64,000 bases of DNA from Chryseobacterium scophthalmum (GTDB lineage: Bacteria; Bacteroidota; Bacteroidia; Flavobacteriales; Weeksellaceae). Made by a program: the position numbers and the translations under genes. The notes beneath the pieces were generated by a model. That model was not told the DNA's origin. It saw only the letters and a program-made list of their open reading frames with translations, and made no database searches. The stretch spans positions 285,919 to 349,918 of the forward strand of contig NZ_FSRQ01000003.1 in assembly GCF_900143185.1 (NCBI RefSeq), read 5' to 3'. Positions 42,212-50,670 of this stretch are shown one piece after another (the stretch's first letter is position 1; each line of letters opens with the position of its first letter).

Positions 42212-42959
42212 AGAATTCTCCTAAATTGATTGTTAATTCTGCGGTGAAGATACCGTTTTTTGAACTCTTTTGAAGTGAATAAAAATTGGCGTAGATCATT
42301 TTTAATCTTTGATCTAAAGACTGACTTCCAAAACCACTGTGATCTTTGTGCAGTACATTTTTAAGCGAAGCTTTGTTACTCACTTTCATAGAAAAAATGC
42401 CGCCTTCAAGTTCCAATACAATGGAAATAAAAGAATCTGAAGCCAGAAAATCGGTATGTTTAAAAGCGTTTTCAATTAAGTCAACAGAAAGCAACGGAGC
42501 AAATATTTTTTCTTCAAAAACAGCATCTGATTTGTCAATTTTAGATTTAATTCTAAAATCAAAAAGCGGATTGATCTTAATTTTATTAATTTCAATAAGG
42601 CTTAAGGCAAAACTTAATTCTTCTTTTGGACTTACAAATTTGTTGTTGCTTTCGTACAGAATATAGTCGAGAACATTGGCAAGTTTGTCAAGCGACATAT
42701 ACGTTTGATAAGCATGAGACTGTACAGAATTGAGAATATTTTTAAATAAATGTGGATTGAGCTTGGTTCCTATATGTTCCAGCTGAAACTCATTCAGTTT
42801 ATGCTCAATGAGTTTATTGCTTTCAGAAAGTTTTACGTTTCTGTTTTTTAATCGCTGATTTTGACTGAAAAGATAAATACTTACCGTAAGAAAAAAGAAA
42901 ATAGCAAATACTCCAAAGAAGATCAGATAATCATGAATCATGTAGTAATTGCCATCCAT
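42189..42959 (-). CDS. LytS-like sensor histidine kinase
   Basis: A 256-residue kinase with one N-terminal membrane helix (residues 7-28), a coiled-coil-like linker and a His_kinase (PF06580-type) domain. The phospho-acceptor is in HLFKNILNSVQSHAYQTY (KLNPHLFKN). The ATPase part has LLSVDLIENAFKHT (N box) and GGIFSMKVSNKASL with GFGSQSLDQRLKMIY. There is no separate sensor domain, so the signal probably comes from a partner or from the membrane. It is cotranscribed with the LytTR regulator. Confidence 0.88.
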   Translation of the reverse strand: MDGNYYMIHDYLIFFGVFAIFFFLTVSIYLFSQNQRLKNRNVKLSESNKLIEHKLNEFQLEHIGTKLNPHLFKNILNSVQSHAYQTYMSLDKLANVLDYILYESNNKFVSPKEELSFALSLIEINKIKINPLFDFRIKSKIDKSDAVFEEKIFAPLLSVDLIENAFKHTDFLASDSFISIVLELEGGIFSMKVSNKASLKNVLHKDHSGFGSQSLDQRLKMIYANFYSLQKSSKNGIFTAELTINLGEFYDKMRYS

Positions 42960-43029
42960 TTTAAGTGAAATATTTAGATGAAATTTATTTCTTTCAAATA
43001 GTTAAAACTAAGACTTGATAATTTTAATT

Positions 43030-43077
43030 GCCACGAATGCACGAATAATAATTAATGAGAATTTGTTTATTCGTGGC
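43030..43077. repeat. inverted repeat GCCACGAAT ... ATTCGTGGC
   Basis: GCCACGAAT (43030-43038) and ATTCGTGGC (43069-43077) are perfect complements around an AT-rich middle with GCACGAATAAT. It lies in the gap between a histidine kinase and the next gene. Confidence 0.7.
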
Positions 43078-43088
43078 TAAAAAATATT

Positions 43089-43460
43089 TTATTTAAGCTT
43101 TTTCAAAGAATTAAGAACTGCTTTTTCCTCACACTTTTCAAAAGTGATTTCGTATGAAGGATTTTTCTCAGGATAAGTGATCACATAATCCGGGCAAGGT
43201 TTTTTCTGAGCGTGACTTCTTTCAAAATCTATTTTACCTAAAGTAATAATACTATCTTTTAAAAACTTTTCGTCAACTTTTAAAGTCTTCATTTCGTTTT
43301 TAAAATTTTCAGAATACTCAAAATCTTTTGAAAGAGTTTCAGCTATTACACGGCTGTTTGGTAAATAACCGCTGCAGCTTGCTCCTTTTGCATTAAGTAC
43401 AAAAAATACGATGATAAGTCCGGGAATAAGCCCGATCAAAAAGAATTTTATTTTCTTCAT
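43089..43460 (-). CDS. hypothetical membrane-anchored protein, 123 aa
   Basis: A 123-residue protein with an N-terminal hydrophobic anchor (IGLIPGLIIVFFVLNAKGASC). The rest has three further cysteines (KKPCPDYVITYP, FEKCEEK). It is probably periplasmic, but no family is recognised. It lies between the LytS pair and alanine dehydrogenase without tight spacing to either. Confidence 0.5.
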   Translation of the reverse strand: MKKIKFFLIGLIPGLIIVFFVLNAKGASCSGYLPNSRVIAETLSKDFEYSENFKNEMKTLKVDEKFLKDSIITLGKIDFERSHAQKKPCPDYVITYPEKNPSYEITFEKCEEKAVLNSLKKLK

Positions 43461-43475
43461 ACGTTGATTTTACAA

Positions 43476-43514
43476 TCTATAATTGATGAATGATCATTGA
43501 TAAATGATGATCGA
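43476..43514. repeat. phrase-like tract upstream of the 123-aa gene
   Basis: AATTGATGAATGATCATTGA followed by TAAATGATGATCG is built of TGATnA-type words and is the reverse complement of the wording that begins folP (AATCATTCATCATTCATCAA at 58823-58842). Confidence 0.55.
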
Positions 43515-43536
43515 TTCTTTGTTTTCGAAAAATTTA

Positions 43537-44730
43537 TTAGAATATTAAAAGATTGATGTCGTGATACGTAAGTCCGAAACGGTCGCAGATCACTTTTTTG
43601 GTATGTCTGCCTTTGTACATATACAAACTCTGCTTCATTTCGTTTTTGCGGATCAGCATGTTTTCAAAACCACCTTCCAGATCGTAGTTCAAAATATAGG
43701 ATAGGAAGAAATTAGAGATTGCTTTTGTTGTTGTTCTCGGCATTTTTGACGTAAGATTCGGTAATCCGCAGTGAATAACGCCGTGTTTGATGATGTAAGG
43801 ATCATCCATTGTGGTCAACTCAGAAGTTTCGATGGCTTTTCCGTTATCGATAACGATGTCGATGATGACGCTGCCTTTTTTCATTTTCATTACCATATCT
43901 TCGGTAACGATGGGTTGCATATTGAGTCTTGGTAAAGCGCCGATTACAACGTCGGCTCTTCTTAAACTTTTGCTTAATTCTTTAGGATCGATGATCGATG
44001 TTGGAACTCTGCTGTCTACCAAAGTGTGAAGCCTTCTCAGTTTTGAGAGTGAATTGTCAAAAACTTTTACACTTGCTCCTAAACCGATCGCTGCTTTTGT
44101 AGCAAATTCTCCAACGATTCCAGCTCCTAAAACCACAACTTCTGTAGGTCTTACTCCGGTGATTCCACCAAGCATTAAACCGTTTGATAAGGCTAATAAT
44201 TCTGAAGCGTATAAAATAGAAACAGAACCAGCAATTTCTCCGATCAGTCTTACTAACGCAAGTTGCTTGTATTCATCTGCAATAAATTCAAATGCAATGG
44301 CATTGATTTTTTTCTCAGCAATTTTTGTGAAATAATCTTTATCTCTTAAATTGATCTGAAGCGCAGAAACTAAGTACGTATTAGGCTTGAAATAATCAAT
44401 TTCCTCTTCTGTAGGAGGATTGATTTTTAAAACCAAATCCTGAGAAAATGCTTCTTTAGCATCCTGAGTAATTCTTGCTCCTGATTCTGAGTACTGTAAA
44501 TCTGTGAAAAATGAGCCTTGTCCTGCACCAGATTCAATGATGATTTCGTGACCGTTTTCTACCAAAACCTGTACTGCATCGGGCGTTATGCACGTTCTTC
44601 TTTCGTTAAGACAGGTCTCTTTAGGGATTCCTATGCTAAACTGTTTCCCTTTTTTAATAACTTCCAGCTTCTCTTCCTTCGGAATTAATTCTTCCTCTGA
44701 AAAAGGAGTAAAAATATTTGTAGTACTCAT
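43537..44730 (-). CDS. ald: alanine dehydrogenase
   Basis: A 397-residue member of the alanine dehydrogenase/PNT family. The N-terminal domain has IGIPKETCLNERRTCITPDAV and VENGHEIIIESGAGQGSFF. The NAD domain has VVVLGAGIVGEFATKAAIGLGASVKVFDN (about 215-243). Then come VVIGALPRLNMQPIVTEDMV and GSVIIDIVIDNGKAIETS. It interconverts alanine and pyruvate using NAD. The C-terminal tail after residue 350 is longer than in Bacillus, as in other Bacteroidota. It is not linked to a transcript partner. Confidence 0.85.
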   Translation of the reverse strand: MSTTNIFTPFSEEELIPKEEKLEVIKKGKQFSIGIPKETCLNERRTCITPDAVQVLVENGHEIIIESGAGQGSFFTDLQYSESGARITQDAKEAFSQDLVLKINPPTEEEIDYFKPNTYLVSALQINLRDKDYFTKIAEKKINAIAFEFIADEYKQLALVRLIGEIAGSVSILYASELLALSNGLMLGGITGVRPTEVVVLGAGIVGEFATKAAIGLGASVKVFDNSLSKLRRLHTLVDSRVPTSIIDPKELSKSLRRADVVIGALPRLNMQPIVTEDMVMKMKKGSVIIDIVIDNGKAIETSELTTMDDPYIIKHGVIHCGLPNLTSKMPRTTTKAISNFFLSYILNYDLEGGFENMLIRKNEMKQSLYMYKGRHTKKVICDRFGLTYHDINLLIF

Positions 44731-44797
44731 TTTTGTTTAATTATGACTTACAGATTTTTTTTATTACAATCGATTTCTATAAGCAAAGATATAATAT

Positions 44798-45205
44798 TTA
44801 ATCGAATGTAATTTCTCTGTTTTCTCCGGTATTATTGATGCTCATCGAGTGATAATTTAACCCGTAAAGTTCGTCTTCATATACTTCTGGCCATTCTATA
44901 ATGCACAAAAATGCATTGTCAAGATATTCTTCAATACCAATATCATATACTTCTTCTATATTTTTTAAACGATACAGATCGAAATGATAAATTTTTCCTT
45001 TTGGCGAACTGTATTCATTTACAATCGAATAAGTAGGAGAGTTTACTTCATCTTTACTGCCTAAGTTTTTAAGCAGAAATTGAGAAAACGTCGTTTTACC
45101 TGCTCCCAAATTTCCTTTTAATAAAAGAATATTATATTTCAGCTCAGGTAAAATTGAGTCTACGACTTTTTGCCAGTCTTCTATTTTTTCTATATTAAAT
45201 TGCAT
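44798..45205 (-). CDS. tsaE: tRNA t6A-modification ATPase TsaE
   Basis: A 135-residue P-loop protein. The first ATG is at 45203-45205 (MQFNIEKIEDWQKVVDSI); an earlier TTG is unlikely. Walker A is LKGNLGAGKTTFSQFLL, then VNSPTYSIVNEY, YHFDLYRLKNIEEVYDIGIEEYL and LCIIEWPEVYED, all TsaE marks. It helps TsaB-TsaD make N6-threonylcarbamoyladenosine in tRNA. A TATCTTTG element lies only 3 nt before the ATG. Confidence 0.92.
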   Translation of the reverse strand: MQFNIEKIEDWQKVVDSILPELKYNILLLKGNLGAGKTTFSQFLLKNLGSKDEVNSPTYSIVNEYSSPKGKIYHFDLYRLKNIEEVYDIGIEEYLDNAFLCIIEWPEVYEDELYGLNYHSMSINNTGENREITFD

Positions 45206-45208
45206 AAG

Positions 45209-45216
45209 CAAAGATA
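45209..45216 (-). promoter_or_regulatory. -7 element of tsaE, leaderless type
   Basis: TATCTTTG on the minus strand, 3 nt before the ATG at 45205. No TTG at 19-21 bp is seen. Confidence 0.4.
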
Positions 45217-45335
45217 ATTAATTGTACTAAATTTTTAATTCCCAAAACATGAGATTTGATTGGAGATTTTGAAATGTTGAACATACTAAACTTTCAAAAA
45301 AGTGTAAACTATCAACTAAAATTAAAAGTTTTATT

Positions 45336-46247
45336 TTACTTTAAACTCAAAATCCACTGGTAGAGATTATCTGTCCAGTTTTCAAGATGTCCTTTTCCAA
45401 TTCCTAAGCCAAAACCGTGACCTCCCTTTGGGAAAATATGCATTTCTACCCCTACTTTCTCTTTCTGCAAGGCTTCATAAAAGACAATACTGTTTCTCAC
45501 AGGCACTGTTTCATCATCTGAAGAATGAATTAAAAATGTGGGCGGAGTCTTACTGTTAATATGTAGTTCGTTGGAATAATTATTTACAAGATCTTGACTT
45601 GGATGTAGTCCTAATAAATTTTCCCTTGAGCCTTGATGTCCAAATGCTGAATTCATAGTAATCACAGGATATACTAAAATCATAAAATCTGGTCTTGCGC
45701 TGATTGATTCAATTTCTGATTTTGGCAATTTGTCTTCACTGTCAAAATGAGTTCCCAATGTTGAAGCAAGATGACCTCCCGCTGAAAAACCCATAATTCC
45801 AATTTGGTTTTCAGCGATATTCCATTTTTTAGCGTTAGTTCTTACAATTCTTATGGCTCGTTTGGCGTCTTGCAATGGAGCTTCGCTTGGAATAATTAAT
45901 GATTTTGATACAGGAAGTCTGTATTTTAAGACAAATGCTGCAATACCTTTAGAATTAAACCATTTAGCAATATCAGTACCTTCACCATCGTAAGCTAAAC
46001 CTCGATAACCACCTCCTGGACAAATAACTACTGCTTTGCCAGTTGCGATTTTTTTGGAAGGTAAATAAATTTCTAACGTAGGTTTTTGAACGTTTTCAAT
46101 CCACAAAATAGTTGTTTCACTTGAAGTTTCTTTTTCCTGAGTCGGTTTTTGATTTGGAATCTGTTCGCCCCAAAGTGGAACTATTTCCTGACTGTGAAAT
46201 ATAGCAAATGATGAAAGTAATAAGCTAAGCGAAAGAATTTTTTTCAT
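45336..46247 (-). CDS. exported alpha/beta hydrolase (esterase)
   Basis: A 303-residue exported hydrolase (signal peptide SSFAIFHSQ). It belongs to the BD-FAE/acetylxylan esterase-like group. The oxyanion segment is VVICPGGGYRGLAYDGEGTD, the nucleophile elbow IGIMGFSAGGHLAST (GFSAG), the acid in LIHSSDDETVP and the histidine in FPKGGHGFGLGIGK. The domain WLE(N)xTDNLYQWIL closes the chain. It may act on acetylated glycans. It is monocistronic. Confidence 0.85.
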   Translation of the reverse strand: MKKILSLSLLLSSFAIFHSQEIVPLWGEQIPNQKPTQEKETSSETTILWIENVQKPTLEIYLPSKKIATGKAVVICPGGGYRGLAYDGEGTDIAKWFNSKGIAAFVLKYRLPVSKSLIIPSEAPLQDAKRAIRIVRTNAKKWNIAENQIGIMGFSAGGHLASTLGTHFDSEDKLPKSEIESISARPDFMILVYPVITMNSAFGHQGSRENLLGLHPSQDLVNNYSNELHINSKTPPTFLIHSSDDETVPVRNSIVFYEALQKEKVGVEMHIFPKGGHGFGLGIGKGHLENWTDNLYQWILSLK

Positions 46248-46568
46248 TGCTGAAATTTTTATTTAATTGTTTTCAAATTTAAGGTAAATTGGGATTCTAA
46301 TTTGTCATTCTGAAAGAATCTAAATTTTTTTAGAAATTACGATCTTTCAAATTTGTAAGGAAATTTATACACATTTAATTATTAAATGGAAAAAGGAAAT
46401 ATCAATCTAAAAAAAATGGGAATCAATAAAATTTTTATCATTATTAATGCTATATGCCATTTTCTTTTCTTGCCGTAGTCATGAGGTTGTTTTGCATTAC
46501 AAAAAAGAAAATTTTAGAGTACTACAAAATTAGCCCAAACCAATACTGAAATTCGTATTTTTGCCAAT
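46248..46568. other. intergenic region before dnaG
   Basis: About 320 bp without a supported gene. It contains a copy of the short GTCATTCTGAAAGAATCTAA phrase (46303-46322), AT-rich sequence, and the dnaG -7 element at the right end. A 20-codon frame at 46386 has no support. Confidence 0.5.
46556..46563 (+). promoter_or_regulatory. -7 element of dnaG, leaderless type
   Basis: TATTTTTG, 5 nt before the dnaG ATG at 46569. No TTG is visible at the expected distance. Confidence 0.45.
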
Positions 46569-48554
46569 ATGATTTCCAAACAGACGATAGATAAAATATT
46601 TTCCACAATCCGCGTAGAAGAGATTGTTGGCGAATATGTGCAACTGAAAAGAGCGGGATCAAATTTTAAAGGTCTGAGTCCGTTTCATGAAGAAAAATCG
46701 CCCAGTTTTGTAGTTTCTCCAAGTAAGCAAATTTGGAAAGATTTCTCAACCGGAAAAGGAGGAACTGCGATTTCTTTTTTAATGGAAATTGAAAACTTTA
46801 CCTATCCTGAAGCTCTTCGTCATGCTGCCAAAAAATACGGAATCGAAATTGAAGAAGATCAGCGTGAATTTTCTGAGGAAGCAAAAAATGCACAGTCTGA
46901 AAAAGATTTATTGTATAAAATTCATGAGGTTGCCAATGATTTTTATCAGAATACGCTTTGGGAAAATGATGAAGGCAGAGCGATCGGTCTTTCGTATTTC
47001 AGAGAGCGTGAACTGAAAGATGATATCATTAAAAAGTTTCAGCTTGGTTTTTCGCCCGAAAAGAAAAATGCGTTTACAGAATTTGCCATTGAAAAAGGCT
47101 ATACAAAAGAAGTTTTAGAAAAATCGGGACTTTCTATTTTCCCTGAAAATGCGCCGAACGGAATTGACCGTTTTCGTGAAAGGGTAATGTTCCCGATTCA
47201 CAGTTTTTCGGGCAGAGTTTTAGGTTTTGGAGCGAGAATTCTTAAAAATAATATTAAAACTGCTAAATATCTCAATTCTCCGGAAACAGAAATTTATCAT
47301 AAATCGAATGTTCTTTATGGTTTAAACCAAAGCAAGCAGGCAATTTCGAGAAAAAATATCTGTCTTTTGGTGGAAGGTTATATGGATGTGATTTCACTTC
47401 ATATGTCCGGAATTGAAAATGTTGTAGCGAGTTCCGGAACTTCTTTAACAACTGAACAAATTAAACTTATCAAAAGACTCACAGAAAATGTGACAATTCT
47501 TTTTGATGGTGATAATGCAGGAATTAAAGCGAGTTTCAGAAGTATTGATATGCTTTTGACAGAAGGAATGAACATTAGAGTTCTTCTTTTTCCGGATGGT
47601 GACGACCCCGATTCTTTTGCCAGAAAACATCCGCAGGAATATGTTGAAAAATTCATCGAAAATCAGGCGATGGATTTTATCGATTTTAAAGCTGAAATTC
47701 TTTTAAAAGAAGTAGGAAATGATCCTATAAAAAAAGCTGAAGCGATCCGGGATATTGTAAAATCTGTCGGGTTCGTTCAGAATGCTTTGAAAAGGGAAGT
47801 TTACCTGAAAGAAGTTTCCAATAAATTTGGTCTTTCTGAGCAGAGTTTATTTAATGAACTTGATGTTCAGAGACAGGTTAATCAAAATCATAATCAAAAC
47901 GCTCAACAGCAAAAGGAAAATGCAGCTCCAGTAAAAATGGAGATTGTTCCTTTGGATGAAGAAAAAGGAGATCCTTATCTGTACGATGTTTTATTTATGG
48001 AAAACAAATTGGTCGATCATATGTTGATGTTCGGTGATGTTGTTTTAAAGCGAAAAGATGACAACAATACTGACTATCAGATTACGGTCATCGAAGAAAT
48101 TCTGCATCATTTTGAAGAAGAACAATATCAGTTTCTTGTAAAAGGAAACGAAATTATTATTGATCAGGTGAAAGAAGGTATTCAAAACGACGAGCTTAGA
48201 AGCGGAAGTTTTTTTGTCAGTTTTATGGATGAGCAGATTACCACAAAAGTAGTTGATGCACTGATTCCTTTAGATGATTTGGAAAACTGGAGTTCACGAA
48301 ACATTCACCCGCCCAATTATGGCGATAAAGTTGCAGAACAGATCAAAGGTGACGTTTTGCTTCATAAATACCGCTACATTGATTATTTAATTAAAGAAAC
48401 GATTGCTGAACTCGAAAAATACAGCAATACCGATGAGGTGAAATATTTTGAGTTGATTAAAAAAATTACCTTATTAAAACAGGCTTCTATCAGACTGAGT
48501 GATATTATTGAATATTCGCCGATTAAAGGGATTTATGTTGATAGAAAGCGATAG
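46569..48554 (+). CDS. dnaG: DNA primase DnaG lacking zinc-finger cysteines
   Basis: A 661-residue primase with the usual three parts. The N-terminal CHC2-type domain reads GLSPFHEEKSPSFVVSPSKQ, then WKDFSTGKGGTAISF. In most DnaG this is CPFH...CFGCGKGG; here the three cysteines are S37, D58 and T61, while H40 remains. The TOPRIM core has LLVEGYMDVISLH (acidic triad begins), then VTILFDGDNAGIKASFRSID and FPDGDDPDSFARKHP. The C-terminal helicase-binding region follows. It makes RNA primers. The lost zinc site seems to be a trait of the lineage. Confidence 0.94.
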   Translation: MISKQTIDKIFSTIRVEEIVGEYVQLKRAGSNFKGLSPFHEEKSPSFVVSPSKQIWKDFSTGKGGTAISFLMEIENFTYPEALRHAAKKYGIEIEEDQREFSEEAKNAQSEKDLLYKIHEVANDFYQNTLWENDEGRAIGLSYFRERELKDDIIKKFQLGFSPEKKNAFTEFAIEKGYTKEVLEKSGLSIFPENAPNGIDRFRERVMFPIHSFSGRVLGFGARILKNNIKTAKYLNSPETEIYHKSNVLYGLNQSKQAISRKNICLLVEGYMDVISLHMSGIENVVASSGTSLTTEQIKLIKRLTENVTILFDGDNAGIKASFRSIDMLLTEGMNIRVLLFPDGDDPDSFARKHPQEYVEKFIENQAMDFIDFKAEILLKEVGNDPIKKAEAIRDIVKSVGFVQNALKREVYLKEVSNKFGLSEQSLFNELDVQRQVNQNHNQNAQQQKENAAPVKMEIVPLDEEKGDPYLYDVLFMENKLVDHMLMFGDVVLKRKDDNNTDYQITVIEEILHHFEEEQYQFLVKGNEIIIDQVKEGIQNDELRSGSFFVSFMDEQITTKVVDALIPLDDLENWSSRNIHPPNYGDKVAEQIKGDVLLHKYRYIDYLIKETIAELEKYSNTDEVKYFELIKKITLLKQASIRLSDIIEYSPIKGIYVDRKR

Positions 48555-48559
48555 TTAGT

Positions 48560-48600
48560 TGATAGTTTTTGGTTGTTGGTTGATGGTTTAAAAAATTTGC
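48560..48600. repeat. phrase-like tract after dnaG
   Basis: TTGATAGTTTTTGGTTGTTG followed by GTTGATGGTTT, built of GTTGATGG-type words, directly after the dnaG stop. Confidence 0.45.
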
Positions 48601-48737
48601 TCTTCATTTTATTATAAAAAAATCTGAAATCTTAAAACTAAAATGCGATCTAAACTGACAAAAAGTCCTATAAAATTTTAGGAATAAAAATTGTAATTTA
48701 CAGTTTAAATAAATTAAAAAATAATACCGATAGAAAT

Positions 48738-49424
48738 ATGGACATTAAAAAAGAATTCAGAGATTTCTCTACGAAACACTTGGGAAATAACGGTTTGGTA
48801 ACCGATCAGTATATGGGAATGTTTAATCCTACCAATCTTACGCCTTACATTATGGAGGAAAGAAGATTAAACGTTGCTCAAATGGACGTTTTCTCTCGTT
48901 TGATGATGGATAGAATTATTTTCTTAGGAACAGGAATTGACGATCAGGTTGCAAATATTGTAACGGCTCAGTTGCTATTCTTAGAAAGTGCAGATCCTTC
49001 AAAAGATATTCAGATCTACATCAATTCTCCTGGAGGAAGCGTTTATGCAGGTTTAGGAATTTACGACACGATGCAAATTATTAAGCCGGATGTTGCTACG
49101 ATCTGTACAGGTATTGCTGCTTCAATGGGAGCTGTTTTATTGGTTGCAGGTGAAAAAGGAAAGCGTTCTGCTTTGAAACACTCAAGAGTGATGATTCACC
49201 AACCTTCTGGTGGAGCTCAAGGTGTTGCTTCTGATATGGAAATCAATTTAAGAGAAATGTTGAAGCTTAAAAAAGAGTTGTATGACATTATTTCTGAACA
49301 TTCAGGACAAACTTACGAGTGGGTTGAGAAAGCTTCAGACAGAGATTACTGGATGACTTCTACCGAAGCTAAAGATTTTGGAATGGTAGATGAGGTTTTA
49401 CAAAGATCTAAAGAGAAGAAATAA
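48738..49424 (+). CDS. clpP: ATP-dependent Clp protease proteolytic subunit
   Basis: A 228-residue ClpP with the catalytic triad in TGIAASMGAVLLVAG (serine), RVMIHQPSGGAQG (histidine) and a later DRDYWM region with the aspartate. It has IQIYINSPGGSVYAGLGIYDTMQ and the final FGMVDEVLQ. The N-terminus (MDIKKEFRDFSTKHLGNNGL) is slightly extended, as in other flavobacteria. It degrades proteins with ClpX or ClpA-type partners. The hairpin after it is unusually GC-rich. Confidence 0.95.
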   Translation: MDIKKEFRDFSTKHLGNNGLVTDQYMGMFNPTNLTPYIMEERRLNVAQMDVFSRLMMDRIIFLGTGIDDQVANIVTAQLLFLESADPSKDIQIYINSPGGSVYAGLGIYDTMQIIKPDVATICTGIAASMGAVLLVAGEKGKRSALKHSRVMIHQPSGGAQGVASDMEINLREMLKLKKELYDIISEHSGQTYEWVEKASDRDYWMTSTEAKDFGMVDEVLQRSKEKK

Positions 49425-49444
49425 TTTTTCTCAAGTTATGATAT

Positions 49445-49485
49445 AAGTTCGGCGCGCCCAAAGGGCGCGCCGAACTTTTTTTATT
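49445..49485 (+). terminator. GC-rich terminator after clpP
   Basis: A perfect 15-bp stem pairs AAGTTCGGCGCGCCC (49445-49459) with GGGCGCGCCGAACTT (49463-49477) around AAA, with a T run after it. Both arms contain GGCGCGCC, striking in AT-rich DNA. Confidence 0.9.
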
Positions 49486-49498
49486 ATTAAAAATCAAA

Positions 49499-50617
49499 CT
49501 ACTTTTTGATGATTTTATGAGTCGTTGTCGACTGATTGGTTTTAATTTCAACCAAATAAACACCTGACTGTAGACTTTGAATATTAATCTTTTTATTTTG
49601 AGTATTCATCACTCTTTGTCCCGAAATAGAGTAGATATTAATATCTTTAATATTGTCCTGAGTTTCAATAATCAGAAAATCTGTAGCTGGATTAGGATAA
49701 ATCTTAAAGCTTTGTTTTACGGCATCTGAAACACTTAAAGTTACATCGGCAACGGTTGGAGTAAATGGTATTCTGTTTCCAAAACTTAATCCAAACCAAT
49801 CGTTATTCACTAATTGAATTAGTGAAAGGTTATTTTGCCCTCTCCAGCTTGAAAGATCTTTTCCTTTGTATAACTTCCAAGAATCGTTTCCTGTTGAGTT
49901 TCCTGAAAAATTGTTTAATGATAATGCTGAAATTTGGTTGGCTGCTGAAGTATAATTGAATTCATTGACATGAGCATCAATTAATTGTAAAGCCTGTTCT
50001 GCTGTAATTGTTCCATTATATTGAATTCCAAAAGCAAAAGAATTGGCAATTCCGTTACCGTTATCAGTCCCGAAATCTACAACAACTAAACTTTTATTGC
50101 TTCCTGTTCCGATCCAATTAATAATTTGAGATGAATTAAACCATGCAGAATTGTAAGCTGGAACCGGAGTGGAAGGCGGACCGAATGTTGTTCCTGGAGT
50201 AAAACCATATCCATAAGATAAACCATACCATTTTCCGTCAACTAACGGATCATTGTTGACGCCATTATTTGCAGTCATGTTATTCGAAGAAGTTCCCGAC
50301 CAAGTCGACCAGTAATCATCTGTACTTGGAACGTGGTGATTATAATCAAAACTGTATAAAAATCCGCTCGGTACTTCTGCGGTAACTTTAGAATCTGCCG
50401 CATCGATTGCATTAATAAGATCTTCCATCGTTAAATTGGTAGAATCAAATCTGTAGCCCCAAACATAAGAAGTAGGATTGTCTGAATCGTTGAAATCTGC
50501 AATTAAATAGGCTTTTTTAGAACCTGTTCCTACCCAGAATTTTACATCATTTTCTGTAAGTTGAGCAAATGAAAATTGAAATATAAAAATTAAAAAAAGA
50601 AGTATTGATTTTTTCAT
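49499..50617 (-). CDS. type IX-secreted protein with duplicated GTGS/VWG domain (B)
   Basis: A 372-residue protein: signal peptide FIFQFSFAQ, then two copies of one domain, then a Por tail. Copy 1 has VKFWVGTGSKKAYLIADFND followed by TSYVWGYRFDS. Copy 2 has INWIGTGSNKSLVVVDFGTD followed by NSFAFGIQYNG and AEQALQLIDAHVNEF. The C-terminal tail is IYPNPATDFLIIETQDNIKDINIYSISG...VYLVEIKTNQSTTTHKIIKK. It is the last gene of a riboswitch-controlled operon. Its paralog upstream shares a nearly identical second copy and tail. I do not recognise the repeated domain as a named family. Confidence 0.72.
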   Translation of the reverse strand: MKKSILLFLIFIFQFSFAQLTENDVKFWVGTGSKKAYLIADFNDSDNPTSYVWGYRFDSTNLTMEDLINAIDAADSKVTAEVPSGFLYSFDYNHHVPSTDDYWSTWSGTSSNNMTANNGVNNDPLVDGKWYGLSYGYGFTPGTTFGPPSTPVPAYNSAWFNSSQIINWIGTGSNKSLVVVDFGTDNGNGIANSFAFGIQYNGTITAEQALQLIDAHVNEFNYTSAANQISALSLNNFSGNSTGNDSWKLYKGKDLSSWRGQNNLSLIQLVNNDWFGLSFGNRIPFTPTVADVTLSVSDAVKQSFKIYPNPATDFLIIETQDNIKDINIYSISGQRVMNTQNKKINIQSLQSGVYLVEIKTNQSTTTHKIIKK

Positions 50618-50633
50618 TGATGAATTTTAAAGT

Positions 50634-50662
50634 GAAAAAAAAGAGCATCATAAAGATGCTCT
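50634..50662 (-). terminator. hairpin between the two paralogs
   Basis: AGAGCATC (50642-50649) pairs with GATGCTCT (50655-50662), and an A run on the plus strand gives a T run downstream on the minus strand. It could end or reduce transcription between the two genes. Confidence 0.7.
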
Positions 50663-50670
50663 ATGTTGAA

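Noticed and set aside
46386..46448. A short frame of about 20 codons upstream of dnaG
   Set aside because: Too short, without conserved features, and it stops well before the dnaG promoter.
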